Assembly: GCA_024685005.1 (NCBI GenBank)
Contig: JAIKWF010000001.1
Coordinates: 1-51,258 of the forward strand
Direction of reading: 5' to 3'
Origin: Lachnospiraceae bacterium
Lineage (GTDB): Bacteria > Bacillota > Clostridia > Lachnospirales > Lachnospiraceae
Length of the DNA stretch: 51,258 nt
The notes beneath the pieces are model-generated. The model was not told the DNA's origin and searched no databases. It was given only the letters and a program-made list of their open reading frames with translations. The translations under genes and the position numbers were made by a program. Shown one piece after another: positions 27,892 through 37,308 of the stretch; the first letter of the stretch is position 1, and each line of letters starts with the position of its first letter.

Positions 27892-28236
27892 AAAGGATAA
27901 GCCGGACGATAAGCCGGGTTCTGTCGTGGGTGATCATCTGTCTAGGCCTGCCGTTACCGACAGGCTCAAGCGACCTACCTGAAAGCGCAGCGGGCAACTG
28001 CATAGCTTTCTGTTTGGTCTTGCTTCGAATGGAGTTTACATCTGCCCCGTCCGTTACCGCACGGGCGGTAGTCTCTTACACTGCCTTTCCACCCTTACCA
28101 CTTGCGCGGCGGTTTTTTTCTGTTGCACTGGTCTGGGAGTCGCCTCCACCGGACGTTATCCGGCATCCTGCCCTGTGAAGCCCGGACTTTCCTCGTCTCA
28201 TAAGAGCCGCGATCACCTGTCCGACTTATCCTTTTC
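27892..28236 (-). ncRNA. rnpB: RNase P RNA (A type)
   Basis: The catalytic RNA that trims tRNA 5' ends. On the minus strand it starts AAAGGATAAGTCGGACAGG and ends with GTCCGGCTTATCC, which pair as helix P1. The conserved GAGGAAAGTCCGGGC lies near the 5' end, ACAGAA in CGACAGAACCCGGCTTATC near the 3' end, and GGTAAGGGTGGAAAGG and AGACTACCGCCCG in the middle. The length of about 345 bases and helix layout fit the A type found in Clostridia rather than the Bacillus B type. The ends are approximate. It lies after the nucleoside kinase gene on the same strand and before the COG0523 operon. This gene and its leader fill the otherwise non-coding stretch 27819-28366. Confidence 0.95.
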
Positions 28237-28268
28237 CTAAGCTGAAACACTATCCTTTCAAAACATGA

Positions 28269-28330
28269 GGATAAAAGCGAAATCCTGTTCCGCTTTTATC
28301 CGCACGCTTTTTCACAACTGTTATATTATA
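28269..28330 (-). promoter_or_regulatory. possible rnpB promoter and leader hairpin
   Basis: A perfect TATAAT (28325-28330, minus strand) with a poor -35 region lies about 90 bases before the RNase P RNA. Between them GGATAAAAGCG pairs perfectly with CGCTTTTATCC (28269-28279 and 28291-28301). The hairpin could be part of the rnpB precursor, or mark the end of the nucleoside kinase transcript, although it lacks a clean T run. Confidence 0.45.
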
Positions 28331-28366
28331 CTACAAAAATCTGATCCTACTATACTTTTTTGCGAT

Positions 28367-30019
28367 TTATACCGGGAATACGCTGCCGCCCACAAACTCT
28401 CTGACTAATGAGTTGTTGGGAAGATTCTCGGTGCTGACCCCAAGGAAGTATTCCAAAAACTTCAACAGTCTCTTGGCTTCCAGATACTCCGGCATATCCG
28501 GCGTAATGGAAAACAGCAGAGGCTCCGCATACTGCTTGATCACAGCCAGTTCATAGATCAGAGCACTGTTGAAAAATGCATCCGCATTCTCCTGGAAGGG
28601 GAAAATATACTCCTCTTCTCCCTTTCTTACGGAATACCACATTCCGATGGTACGCTGGGCAGAGGCCCCTCTGGTACGCGCATCCCTTACCATACGGCGA
28701 AGGAGTCTTACATCCGTAGTGGGAATTCTGTTATGCTCGTCGATATTCAAACTGGTCAGTGCACTGATGTAGATCTTGTACTTGCTTTCACTCGGAAGGC
28801 TGTAGGACATCTTATCATTCAGTCCGTGGATTCCTTCCAGCACCAGAATATCTTCCGGTCCCAGCTGTTTGAAGTCTCCCAGATATTCTCTGGCTCCCGT
28901 CTTAAAGTTAAAGGTGGGTAACTCCACTCTTTCGCCCTTTAAGAGCCTTGTCATATCCTCGTTGAATTTCTCCGTATCGATGGCTTCCAGACATTCGAAG
29001 TTGTAATTGCCATGCTCATCTCTGGGAGTATGCTCTCTGTCCTTAAAATAATTATCCAGCGCAATGGGATGGGGATTCAGGCCCAAAGTACGCAGCTGAA
29101 TGGAAAGTCTGTGAGAAAACGAAGTCTTTCCGCTGGAAGAAGGTCCGGCGATCATAACAAATTTCACACCGCCACGCTCAGCGATGTCCTTGGCGATCTC
29201 ACCGATCCTGCGTTCCTGCAGAGCTTCCTGTACCAGCACCAGATCACTGATATTCCCCTGGCAGATCTGATTGTTCAGGTCCCCAACCGTATCAATCCCA
29301 AGGGTACTTCCCCAGTCGTTGGCCTGATTCAGCGTATTAAACAGTTTCTCTCTTCCTTCAAAAACCGTCAGTTTATGGGGGGCTGTCACATTGGGAAGAT
29401 TCAGGATCACGCCCTTTTTGTAGGGAAGCAGTTCAAACTGATCCACATATCCGGTATCCGGCAGCATATAACCATAGTAATAATCCTTATAGCCGTCCAG
29501 CTCGTAAACATTTACCGTGGAGCTTCTGCGGAAACGGAACAGATTGACTTTATCGGACATACCGATGCCGGAAAACAGATCGATGGCATCCTTTCTCTGC
29601 ATGGATGTTTTGTGAATGGTGATCTTCTTTTCATACAGCTTTTTCATTTCCGCGCTGAGCAGTGCAATCTCTTCCTCTGCAACCGTATGCTCTTTCAGGC
29701 TGATATAATAACCGTCTCCGATGGCAAACTCCACCTTGATCCGGTCCGGTCTGATCTGCGGCAAACAAGTCTGTGCGGCACGCAGGAACATCATGGTAGC
29801 TGTTCTGACATATGCCTTGTGTCCGGCAGAATCGGAAAAGGTCAGAAAATCGATCTCGCAATCCCTGTCCGGCTTACGCATCAGTTCCTGGATCCTTCCG
29901 CCCACAACCGCAAGTGCGATGGTTGCCGGATAATCCTTTTGATACTTTTTCGCAAGCTCCAGATATGTGGTACCCTCCTGATAGCTTTCCGTCTGTCCCT
30001 TTACGGTAATGTTGATCAT
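28367..30019 (-). CDS. nucleoside (uridine) kinase with ThrRS-like N-terminal domains
   Basis: A 550-residue protein. Residues 1-60 are a TGS domain (MINITVKGQTESYQEGTTYLELAKKYQ) and 60-190 resemble the second additional domain of threonyl/alanyl-tRNA synthetases (AIGDGYYISLKEH). Residues 285-500 are a uridine-kinase-like P-loop domain, with AGPSSSGKTSFSHRL (291-305), ALDNYFKDREHTPRD and VLEGIHGLND. This architecture is widespread in Firmicutes and Thermotogae and is annotated as nucleoside kinase; its substrate is not well established. The start chosen is ATG at 30019, nine bases after GGAGGG; the longer frame to 30085 overlaps trmK. It follows trmK closely and precedes rnpB. Confidence 0.88.
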   Translation of the reverse strand: MINITVKGQTESYQEGTTYLELAKKYQKDYPATIALAVVGGRIQELMRKPDRDCEIDFLTFSDSAGHKAYVRTATMMFLRAAQTCLPQIRPDRIKVEFAIGDGYYISLKEHTVAEEEIALLSAEMKKLYEKKITIHKTSMQRKDAIDLFSGIGMSDKVNLFRFRRSSTVNVYELDGYKDYYYGYMLPDTGYVDQFELLPYKKGVILNLPNVTAPHKLTVFEGREKLFNTLNQANDWGSTLGIDTVGDLNNQICQGNISDLVLVQEALQERRIGEIAKDIAERGGVKFVMIAGPSSSGKTSFSHRLSIQLRTLGLNPHPIALDNYFKDREHTPRDEHGNYNFECLEAIDTEKFNEDMTRLLKGERVELPTFNFKTGAREYLGDFKQLGPEDILVLEGIHGLNDKMSYSLPSESKYKIYISALTSLNIDEHNRIPTTDVRLLRRMVRDARTRGASAQRTIGMWYSVRKGEEEYIFPFQENADAFFNSALIYELAVIKQYAEPLLFSITPDMPEYLEAKRLLKFLEYFLGVSTENLPNNSLVREFVGGSVFPV

Positions 30020-30081
30020 AGTTTTCCCTCCTGTAACTTCCCCCCGAAGCAACCTTCCGCTTTCGGATGTCCTGATCCTTC

Positions 30082-30819
30082 TCACATTGACATCCGCTTT
30101 AATGCCTCGGATAATTCGATTCGTTTTTCCTCCACCGTACTGTCTTCTTTTCCGGCGGCTTTGATGGTTTGGTAAATCTCGTCATATTTGCGCTGCTCCC
30201 GAAGAAGATACGCATGCAGCTGCTGATCTTTCATTTTCAGCAGATAGGGGCCGAAGGCATCCGCAATGGGATCCGCCACCTCTTCCCTTGGCACATTCCC
30301 CTGCTGCGCCCGGATCACCACATAGGTCTTTCCTTCTTCTGTCAGCATCTTTTCTTTTATGATGGAAAAGGCCATCTGCCGCAGGCTCTCTCTCAGCTGC
30401 CGCCATCCGTTCTGGGGCTGCAGGATCAAAACCGGCGGAAGCGCCTGACGTTCTCCGGCCTCTTTTAAGATGTCCCGCATCAGAAAGCCGCCCATTCCTG
30501 CAATGATGGCACCATCCGCTTCCCCTGCATGCAAATGCTGCATTCCGTTTGAAAGCACAGTACTGATCCGCTCTTGCATGCCATACTCTTCCACATGCTC
30601 TTTTGCCCGAAGAAGCGGACCTTCCTTTACATCACTGGCAATGGCACTTTGCGCGATATTTTCCTGACAGATCCTGATGGAAACAAAGCCGTGATCGCAT
30701 CCCACATCCGCAACGCAGCGGTAGGTGCTCTCTGCCTGTGCAGGTTCCTGGTCGCCTCTTAGCATTTCCACCAGAGAAAAAAGCCTGTCAGAAAGAACCG
30801 CTTTTTTCTGCCTTTCCAT
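30082..30819 (-). CDS. trmK: tRNA (adenine-22-N1)-methyltransferase TrmK
   Basis: A 245-residue SAM-dependent enzyme that methylates adenine 22 in the D-loop of tRNA. The N-terminal Rossmann part has LSDRLFSLVEML and the SAM motif VADVGCDHGFVSIRI; the catalytic region contains GAIIAGMGGFLMRDIL and LILQPQNGWRQLRESL. The C-terminal helical part (ADAFGPYLLKMKDQQLHAYL) is typical of TrmK (YqfN). Its ATG overlaps the rpoD stop by one base (TAATG), so it is translationally coupled. The rpoD-trmK order is common in Firmicutes. Confidence 0.92.
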   Translation of the reverse strand: MERQKKAVLSDRLFSLVEMLRGDQEPAQAESTYRCVADVGCDHGFVSIRICQENIAQSAIASDVKEGPLLRAKEHVEEYGMQERISTVLSNGMQHLHAGEADGAIIAGMGGFLMRDILKEAGERQALPPVLILQPQNGWRQLRESLRQMAFSIIKEKMLTEEGKTYVVIRAQQGNVPREEVADPIADAFGPYLLKMKDQQLHAYLLREQRKYDEIYQTIKAAGKEDSTVEEKRIELSEALKRMSM

Positions 30820-32339
30820 TAATCCAGATAGTCCTTCAGTTTCCGGCTTCTGGAAGGATGACGGAGTTTGCGCAGGGCCTTTGCCTCGATCTGTCTGATA
30901 CGCTCACGGGTAACGTTAAACTCCTTGCCAACTTCCTCTAAGGTTCTGGCGTTTCCGTCGTCTAATCCGAAACGGAGCTTTAATACCTTCTGCTCTCTTT
31001 CCGTAAGTGTATCCAGCACCTCATTGAGCTGCTCACGAAGAAGGGTAAACGCTGCCGCATCCGCAGGTACGGGAACGTTGTCATCCTGAATGAAATCGCC
31101 CAGATGGGAATCTTCTTCCTCTCCGATAGGCGTCTCTAAGGAAACCGGCTCCTGGGAGATCTTCAGAATTTCTCTTACCCTGTCCACAGGCATATTCATC
31201 TCTACTGCGATCTCTTCCGGCGTTGGTTCTCTTCCAAGCTCCTGCAGCAGCTGTCTGCTGACACGGATCAACTTGTTGATGGTCTCCACCATATGCACGG
31301 GAATACGAATGGTTCTTGCCTGATCGGCAATGGCTCTTGTGATCGCCTGACGGATCCACCAGGTTGCATAGGTAGAAAACTTATAGCCCTTTTGATAGTC
31401 GAATTTTTCAACCGCTTTGATCAGACCAAGATTTCCTTCCTGGATCAGATCCAAAAACAGCATACCGCGTCCCACGTAGCGCTTGGCAATGGAAACCACC
31501 AGACGAAGATTAGCCTCTGCTAACTTTTTCTTGGCATTCTCATCACCCTTTTCCATCTTCTTTGCCAGTTCGATCTCTTCATCCGCGGAAAGAAGCGGTA
31601 CCTTACCGATCTCCTTTAAATACATACGAACAGGATCCTCGATGTTGATCCCGTCCGGTACGGACAGATCGATATTCTCCACATCCACCTCATCTTCTTC
31701 GCTAAGGAGGATCTCCTCATCCGGCTCCTCTTCATCCGATATGCGAAGTACATCAACGCCGTTCTTCTCAAGAAACTCAACCACAACGTCGATCTGGTCA
31801 TCTTCAAGATGAAGCTCGCCGAGGAAGTCTACCACTTCCTGATAGTCCATGACATTTTTCTTCTTTTTCGCCTGCTTTAACAGCTGTGCTTCTTTTTCCT
31901 CAAACCAGGCTTTTCTTTCATCCGCATCCATAGCCTCGGTCTCTTCCGCTGCTACCTGTGCTTCGGCTGTTTTGGCCGCAGATTTTTTCCTGCTTTCCTT
32001 AGCAGTGGTTTTCTCTGCGCCCTCAGCAGTTTTCTTCTCACTCTTTCTTACCGCTTTTTCCGCCTTTTCCACTGCTTCTTTTGCCACAGAACTCTTCGCA
32101 GACTTTTTGGTGGTCTTTTCTGCGCTCTTTGCAGCTGTCTTGGCACTTTCGGCCTTTGCAGACTTAGCAGACTTAGTAGACTTTTCCGTCTCCTTCGTGC
32201 TCTTGGCCTTGGCTGTTTTCTTAGTGCTTTCCTTTTCTGCCGCTTTTTCGGATTTTGCGCCGGCCGCAGTTTTGGTGCCTGCGGTTTTTGCCGTGCTCTT
32301 CCTGGTCTTTGCTTCCGTTTCGGTCTTTTTTGCTGCCAT
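30819..32339 (-). CDS. rpoD: primary sigma factor RpoD/SigA with Lys/Ala-rich tail
   Basis: The housekeeping sigma factor of RNA polymerase, 506 residues. Residues about 165-215 look like region 1.1. Region 1.2 follows ([21 protein letters not shown]), then region 2 ([26 protein letters not shown] in parts, [21 protein letters not shown]), region 3 and region 4 ([32 protein letters not shown]). Residues 1-135 are an extra, low-complexity basic tail rich in Lys, Ala, Ser, Thr and Glu, resembling a histone H1 tail and making the protein about 130 residues longer than B. subtilis SigA. A GGAGA site precedes the ATG. It sits 11 bases after dnaG, in the classic macromolecular-synthesis order. Confidence 0.97.
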   Translation of the reverse strand: MAAKKTETEAKTRKSTAKTAGTKTAAGAKSEKAAEKESTKKTAKAKSTKETEKSTKSAKSAKAESAKTAAKSAEKTTKKSAKSSVAKEAVEKAEKAVRKSEKKTAEGAEKTTAKESRKKSAAKTAEAQVAAEETEAMDADERKAWFEEKEAQLLKQAKKKKNVMDYQEVVDFLGELHLEDDQIDVVVEFLEKNGVDVLRISDEEEPDEEILLSEEDEVDVENIDLSVPDGINIEDPVRMYLKEIGKVPLLSADEEIELAKKMEKGDENAKKKLAEANLRLVVSIAKRYVGRGMLFLDLIQEGNLGLIKAVEKFDYQKGYKFSTYATWWIRQAITRAIADQARTIRIPVHMVETINKLIRVSRQLLQELGREPTPEEIAVEMNMPVDRVREILKISQEPVSLETPIGEEEDSHLGDFIQDDNVPVPADAAAFTLLREQLNEVLDTLTEREQKVLKLRFGLDDGNARTLEEVGKEFNVTRERIRQIEAKALRKLRHPSRSRKLKDYLD

Positions 32340-32350
32340 GGTTATCTCCT

Positions 32351-34162
32351 TTACATTTCTATCTTAAGCTTTTTCAGCTCTTCGATCTCTTTTCTGCTTC
32401 GCATCACTTCCCCTAAGGGAACATCTTCCGGAAGCCTGCTGCAGGCTTCTGTTTTCACATGCAAAAGCGCTTCGCGAAATACCTTCTGATCCACATCGCT
32501 GGCCTTCCCTTCCTCTCCTTCCGGAAGGAAACCTGCCACCGCGTCCTCTCTGGCGTGAAAGATCTCGCCCATCAGCTGCTGCATTTCGTCATCTTCAAAT
32601 CTGCTGATCATTTCCGGCGGACTTAAATTCTTTTCTTCTTTAATGCAGGTAAAAATAAACTGCGCCGCCTCTTTCAGATCATCGGGATAAAAGTCCTCCG
32701 GCCTGAGGTAGTTTTCTATTTTACCCAGGAGCTTTGGCTGTTGCAGCAGCCACCCCAGGACAAGCTTTGAGGATCTTCGAAGTTTCTCATCCCTTACTTT
32801 TTGGATCTGCATCTTTCCTCCGGGAAGGGGTTTGGGTTGTCTCGGCTGATACTCCCGCTCCTCTTCTCCAACGCCGGCAGCCGCATATTTTCTGACTGCC
32901 TCGGACAGGACCGTAGGGTTGATCATATATTTCTCGGCAATGGCCTGCAGATAATTCTCCCTTTGGATATCGTCCCGGAATCCGCAAAGCTTCTGGGCAA
33001 TCTGACCGTGAAACTTCGTTTTTTCATCGGGATCGGAGAGTTTGAACTGCCGCTCCGCCATCCTGACCTCAAAGAAAAATCCGTTCTCTGCCTGATCCAG
33101 CCGTTTTTGGAATTTTTCCCTGCCCAGATTTTTGATAAATTCATCCGGATCCTTATAAGGTTTCAGATCCAGTACCCTGCCTGTCATCTTTTCCTGCCGC
33201 AGGATCCCGATGGCCCGAAGGCACGCCTTGATCCCCGCTTCGTCGGAGTCATATGACAGGATCACCTGATCGCTGTAACGGCGGATCAGTGCTGCCTGCT
33301 GCTGGGTAAATGCGGTTCCCAAAGACGCCACCGCTTGGGTAAATCCCGCCTGATGCAGCGATATCACATCCATATATCCTTCGCACAGGATCAGATTCGG
33401 TGCCTTACTGGTCCTGGCATGATTCAAGCCATACAGATGATTACGTTTGTTAAAAATCTCCGTCTCGGGTGAGTTCAGATATTTCGGCTCTCCCTCTCCC
33501 ATCACACGGCCGCCGAAACCGATCACCCTGTGATTGGTATCCTGGATCGGGAACATAACCCGGTTCCAGAACTTCCCGGTAAGACCGTATTTTTCGTTGT
33601 GATCCGCAAGTCCCACGGCTTTGATCATCTCATCCGTATGACCTTTTGATTTTAAGAAGCCGATCACTTCTTTGCTGTTCTTGGACGCATAGCCAAGACC
33701 AAAGTGTTTGATGGTCTCTTCACTGAGTCCGCGGTCCTGCAGATACTTCAGTCCCGCTGCTCCCCGGGGATCCCGCAAGGATCTGTAAAAATAGATCTCC
33801 GCATCATTGAGCACATCCAAAAGCTGCTTTCGCCTGCTTTCCCTGCGCTTTGCTTCCTCACTGTCCTGGCCTTCCGGTATCACGACGCCTTCTTTTTCTG
33901 CCAGAAAGCGTACCGCCTCAGGAAAGGTGAAGTTTTCATATTTCATCAAAAAAGTATAGGCCGATCCGCTGACCCCGCATCCAAAGCAATGAAACATCTG
34001 CTTTTGGGCACTGACGGAAAAGGACCCGGTTTTCTCGTTATGAAAAGGACAGAGGCCGAAATAATTGCTGCCCTTCTTTTTCAATTGTACATATCCGCCG
34101 ATCAGTTCAACGATATCGCATCGTCTCAGAACCTCATCCACGGTCTCGTCAGGAATGTACAT
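32351..34162 (-). CDS. dnaG: DNA primase
   Basis: A 603-residue enzyme that makes RNA primers for replication. The N-terminal zinc-binding domain has [15 protein letters not shown] and [17 protein letters not shown] (ligands C, H, C, C). The catalytic core includes [38 protein letters not shown] and the Toprim motifs [16 protein letters not shown] and [11 protein letters not shown]. The C-terminal third is the helicase-binding part. Residues are complete for the family. It lies between the dGTPase gene (60 bases upstream) and rpoD. Confidence 0.97.
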   Translation of the reverse strand: MYIPDETVDEVLRRCDIVELIGGYVQLKKKGSNYFGLCPFHNEKTGSFSVSAQKQMFHCFGCGVSGSAYTFLMKYENFTFPEAVRFLAEKEGVVIPEGQDSEEAKRRESRRKQLLDVLNDAEIYFYRSLRDPRGAAGLKYLQDRGLSEETIKHFGLGYASKNSKEVIGFLKSKGHTDEMIKAVGLADHNEKYGLTGKFWNRVMFPIQDTNHRVIGFGGRVMGEGEPKYLNSPETEIFNKRNHLYGLNHARTSKAPNLILCEGYMDVISLHQAGFTQAVASLGTAFTQQQAALIRRYSDQVILSYDSDEAGIKACLRAIGILRQEKMTGRVLDLKPYKDPDEFIKNLGREKFQKRLDQAENGFFFEVRMAERQFKLSDPDEKTKFHGQIAQKLCGFRDDIQRENYLQAIAEKYMINPTVLSEAVRKYAAAGVGEEEREYQPRQPKPLPGGKMQIQKVRDEKLRRSSKLVLGWLLQQPKLLGKIENYLRPEDFYPDDLKEAAQFIFTCIKEEKNLSPPEMISRFEDDEMQQLMGEIFHAREDAVAGFLPEGEEGKASDVDQKVFREALLHVKTEACSRLPEDVPLGEVMRSRKEIEELKKLKIEM

Positions 34163-34222
34163 AGTCCCTCCGCTCGGATTGTCTCGTACTGCTGTTATCT
34201 ATTGCTTACTGTTGAGCTGTTA

Positions 34223-35233
34223 TCACATAACCTGCCAGGACTTCGGAATATAGATCTCCTCATATACGGCGATGGCATAGCGGTCTGACATGGCTGAGAT
34301 GTGATCACACACCAGCTGCTCCTTTGTTGTATCCTCTCTGTCCAAAAGGGACAAAAGTTCGGAGGGAAGCTGATCGATATGTTTGCAGTAATACTCATAC
34401 AGCGTAATGATCAGCGCCTCAACCTTTTTCTCCTCGCCCTTTGCGATGGGGTTTTGGTACAGCCGCTCAAACATAAAGGCTCTCATTTTTTTCATGGCAT
34501 CATCCACTTCCGGAGACATGCAGATGTCATTTTTGTCCATGCTGTTTGTGACAATGTCATGAATAAAATTATCCAGCCGTTCGGAAAGGGTAAAGCCGAT
34601 CACCTCTCCGATGGAAAGCGGCACATCAGAGTCCGAAAGAAGTCCTGCCCGGATGGCGTCGTCCATATCATGATGAATGTAAGCGATCTTATCGGAAAAT
34701 CTGACGATCTTTCCTTCCAGAGTCTGCGGCATGGAAGATGTCTGATGGTTTCTGATCCCGTCTCTGACTTCCCAGGTCAGGTTCAGCCCCATTCCGTTTT
34801 TCTCCAGCACCTCTACTGTTCTGACGCTCTGCTCGGAATGAACAAATCCAATGGGACATACACTGTTCAGCGCTCTCTCACCGGCGTGGCCGAAGGGAGT
34901 ATGGCCAAGATCATGTCCCAGAGCTATGGCTTCCACCAGGTCCTCGTTCAGGCGAAGGGCCTTGGCTATGGTCCTTGCATTCTGGGAAACCTCCAGCGTA
35001 TGGGTCATGCGCGTTCTGTAATGATCCCCTTCCGGAGCCAGAAAAACCTGGGTTTTATCCTTCAGGCGCCGAAAAGCCTTGCTGTGCAGGATCCTGTCCC
35101 GGTCCCGCTGAAAAACAGGACGGATGTCACACTGTGGTTCCTCCCGGTCCCTTCCTTTAGAATTCCGGCTAAAGGTTGCATACTGACTCAGATTATGGAA
35201 TTCAAGTTCCTCTAACTTCTCTCGGATTATCAT
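34223..35233 (-). CDS. dgt: dGTPase-like deoxynucleotide triphosphohydrolase
   Basis: A 336-residue HD-domain enzyme that hydrolyses dGTP or related dNTPs to the nucleoside and triphosphate. The metal site is complete: R and H in RTRMTHTLEVSQNARTIAKAL, the HD pair in AIALGHDLGHTPFGHAGE, and the late D in VRFSDKIAYIHHDMDDAI. DRDRILHSKAFRRLKDKTQVF is the family start block. The start is ATG at 35233 after GGAGG with nine bases between; longer frames reach into the promoter zone and tRNA terminator. It heads the dgt-dnaG-rpoD cluster, common in Clostridia. Confidence 0.93.
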   Translation of the reverse strand: MIIREKLEELEFHNLSQYATFSRNSKGRDREEPQCDIRPVFQRDRDRILHSKAFRRLKDKTQVFLAPEGDHYRTRMTHTLEVSQNARTIAKALRLNEDLVEAIALGHDLGHTPFGHAGERALNSVCPIGFVHSEQSVRTVEVLEKNGMGLNLTWEVRDGIRNHQTSSMPQTLEGKIVRFSDKIAYIHHDMDDAIRAGLLSDSDVPLSIGEVIGFTLSERLDNFIHDIVTNSMDKNDICMSPEVDDAMKKMRAFMFERLYQNPIAKGEEKKVEALIITLYEYYCKHIDQLPSELLSLLDREDTTKEQLVCDHISAMSDRYAIAVYEEIYIPKSWQVM

Positions 35234-35316
35234 GGCAGAGCACCTCCCAAGGGTCTTATTCGGCATAATATGCGGATTTCCTTTTTTCTGCAGATATTTA
35301 TTTCCGGAAAACAAAA

Positions 35317-35340
35317 AACCCAAGCTGTTAAGCTTGGGTT
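35317..35340 (-). terminator. intrinsic terminator of tRNA-Leu
   Basis: AACCCAAGCT (35317-35326) pairs perfectly with AGCTTGGGTT (35331-35340) around a four-base loop, followed on the minus strand by TTTTTTGTTTT. It begins three bases after the tRNA 3' end. Confidence 0.93.
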
Positions 35341-35343
35341 TCG

Positions 35344-35426
35344 TGCAGGTGACAGGACTTGAACCTGCACGTCCTTGCGAACACTAGCACCTGAAGCTAG
35401 CGCGTCTGCCAATTCCGCCACACCTG
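35344..35426 (-). tRNA. tRNA-Leu (anticodon CAG)
   Basis: An 83-base class II tRNA. The acceptor arms GCAGGTG and CACCTGC pair, with A as discriminator base. The D-arm is GGCGGAATTGGCAGACGC, the anticodon stem CTAGC/GCTAG holds the loop TTCAGGT (anticodon CAG, for CUG codons), a long variable arm follows, and the T-arm contains GGTTCAAGTCC. CCA is not encoded. It has its own promoter and terminator. Confidence 0.96.
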
Positions 35427-35437
35427 CGCACAACAAG

Positions 35438-35466
35438 TATCATATATGTTTTTGCAGTATCTGTCA
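35438..35466 (-). promoter_or_regulatory. sigma-A promoter of tRNA-Leu
   Basis: Minus-strand consensus TTGACA (35461-35466), 17-base spacer, TATGAT (35438-35443). The predicted start lies about five bases before the mature tRNA end. Confidence 0.92.
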
Positions 35467-35515
35467 ATCCCCTTTTTTCAATTCCGAAAAGTTTTTTACT
35501 ATTCACAGCTTCACA

Positions 35516-35553
35516 AAAAAGCGGCCGCCAAATCCGGCGACCGCTTCCCGTTA
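35516..35553 (-). terminator. intrinsic terminator of the FliD-like gene
   Basis: On the minus strand AAGCGGTCGCC pairs with GGCGGCCGCTT (one G-T pair) and is followed by TTTTT. It begins about ten bases after the stop at 35561. Confidence 0.88.
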
Positions 35554-35560
35554 TTCCATT

Positions 35561-36373
35561 TTAAAACAGACCTGTAAATCCGCCTCCGTTAAAGAGAGAA
35601 GTATTGGTATAAGAACCGGTGGATCCGTAAAGCCCTGCGGCCTTTAACGCATCACTCTGTGCGGAACTTGCGATCATGTCAGATCTGTTCTTTGTCATAT
35701 CCGCCAGACCACCGTTTCCGCTGAATACCTTTTTGATGCTGTTCACATCAGCTTTGTCCAGCTTCTCCTTATCAACGGTAAGCTTGTTGTCATCACCTAC
35801 GCTGATTCCCATCTCAGACAGAGCCTTTTTGTAAACTGCCGTCTGATTGATCATGTTGGTTGCAGTTGATCGAACCGAATTATTGTTGGACTGTTCTGCC
35901 GTTTCGAGCAATTGGTTGTAATCTTTGGCAAAGGAAGAAACTGCCTTATAGATTGCATCCCGATCATAATCAGTGGTCTTGCTCTCCACGCCGTTTTCAT
36001 CTTTGGAAACTATTTCTTTTTTCTCAAAGACGGAATCCTTGCCGGTAGTTGCCAACGCGGAAGCGCTCTTTGATAAAGCATCTGTTTCCTTTGATAACGT
36101 GGAATTAACAGATGTAGCGTCCTTGCTGTTTCCGATGATCTTCTTCGCGGCAGCTGCAGTAGCGGACGTTTTGGCTGATGAATCCTGACTGTAATAGGAC
36201 TTCAGCAGCTTTCCGTAACTTCCGTTCTTAATCGATGCATAGTCGGAAAGATTCACACCTGTGGTGGCATTCCCTCCAAACATCCAGGAAGCGGATCCGC
36301 TCTTGTGCTTCGAGGTCGAAAGACTCGAAAACAAGGCTGAATAATCGGTTCTGGGCGAAATGTTGATACTCAT
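35561..36373 (-). CDS. uncharacterised protein resembling flagellar cap (FliD-like) segments
   Basis: A 270-residue protein rich in Ser, Ala, Thr, Asn and Lys with no cysteine, signal peptide or membrane segment, a composition like that of exported axial flagellar proteins. A central part (YDRDAIYKAVSSFAKDYNQLLETAEQSNN, seen in parts) and the segment ISVGDDNKLTVDKEKLDKADVNSIKKVFSG resemble a motif near the end of FliD and related filament-cap proteins. The N terminus MSINISPRTDYSALFSSLS and the Gly-rich tail FNGGGFTGLF are not familiar. The start is ATG at 36373, eight bases after AAAGGAG. It is a single-gene unit with its own terminator, away from any flagellar cluster in the window. The assignment is by resemblance only. 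Confidence 0.55.
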   Translation of the reverse strand: MSINISPRTDYSALFSSLSTSKHKSGSASWMFGGNATTGVNLSDYASIKNGSYGKLLKSYYSQDSSAKTSATAAAAKKIIGNSKDATSVNSTLSKETDALSKSASALATTGKDSVFEKKEIVSKDENGVESKTTDYDRDAIYKAVSSFAKDYNQLLETAEQSNNNSVRSTATNMINQTAVYKKALSEMGISVGDDNKLTVDKEKLDKADVNSIKKVFSGNGGLADMTKNRSDMIASSAQSDALKAAGLYGSTGSYTNTSLFNGGGFTGLF

Positions 36374-36495
36374 AGTAATCACTCCTTTGATTCTTTGCGC
36401 ATCCTTGCCTAGAAACACTTCTGGTTACCTAACTATATTATGTGATAAAAAACACGTTTTTGCAAGGTATTTTACAGAAATTTCACATTCTCCCG

Positions 36496-37305
36496 TCAGG
36501 ACAAAAGAGCCTTATCACTGGCAAATTCTTCTCCCGATACGGAGGAAAACTTGCCCAGCAGATCCTCAACCGTCAGCTTCGCTTTCTCCTCTCCCCGAAT
36601 ATCCAGGATCACTTTTCCTTCATTCATCATGATCAGCCTGTTGCCGTGGGCAATGGCGTCTTTCATATTATGGGTGATCATCAGCGTGGTAAGATTGTCC
36701 TTTGATACCACCTTTTCCGTTGCGGCCAGCACCTTTTCCGCCGTTTTCGGATCCAGGGCCGCCGTATGCTCATCCAGCAGCAGAATCTCCGGCGTCCTGA
36801 GGGTCGCCATCAAAAGCGTAAGCGCCTGTCGCTGTCCGCCGGACAGAAGTCCCACCTTGGCAGTCAGTCTGTCCTCAAGTCCCAGCTCCAGTATCTTAAG
36901 CTGTTCCCTGAACCGTTCTCTTTCTTTGCTTGTGACTCCCAGCTTAAACGGGGAACGGGATTTGCCGCGGCGAAGAGCCAGCGCCATGTTTTCTTCGATC
37001 TGCATGGTGGCTGCCGTTCCCGTCATGGGATCCTGAAACACCCTGCCAATGAGGGCCGCCCGCTTGTATGCCGGAAGACCGGTCACATCCTTTCCCGCAA
37101 TCTGTATACTTCCCGAATCTATGGGCCACACACCTGCGACCGCATTCAGCATGGTGGATTTTCCTGCTCCGTTTCCACCGATCACCGTTACGAAATCTCC
37201 CTTTTCAAGGGTAAGGTTGACGCCGTTTAAAGCGATTTTTTCATTGATGGTTCCCGGATTGAAAGCCTTATGGACATCCGTAAGTGCAAGCATGATCTCA
37301 GACAT
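36496..37305 (-). CDS. ABC transporter ATP-binding protein (tryptophan-type importer)
   Basis: A 269-residue ATPase. Walker A is GGNGAGKSTMLNAVAG, the Q-loop is GRVFQDPMTGT, the signature LLSGGQRQALTLLMATL, and Walker B ILLLDEHTAALDPKTAEKV (DEH rather than DEP). Together with the permease and binding protein upstream it forms a complete three-gene importer of the type called TrpXYZ in streptococci; the substrate is inferred, not shown. It starts three bases after the permease stop. Confidence 0.9.
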   Translation of the reverse strand: MSEIMLALTDVHKAFNPGTINEKIALNGVNLTLEKGDFVTVIGGNGAGKSTMLNAVAGVWPIDSGSIQIAGKDVTGLPAYKRAALIGRVFQDPMTGTAATMQIEENMALALRRGKSRSPFKLGVTSKERERFREQLKILELGLEDRLTAKVGLLSGGQRQALTLLMATLRTPEILLLDEHTAALDPKTAEKVLAATEKVVSKDNLTTLMITHNMKDAIAHGNRLIMMNEGKVILDIRGEEKAKLTVEDLLGKFSSVSGEEFASDKALLS

Positions 37306-37308
37306 TTT

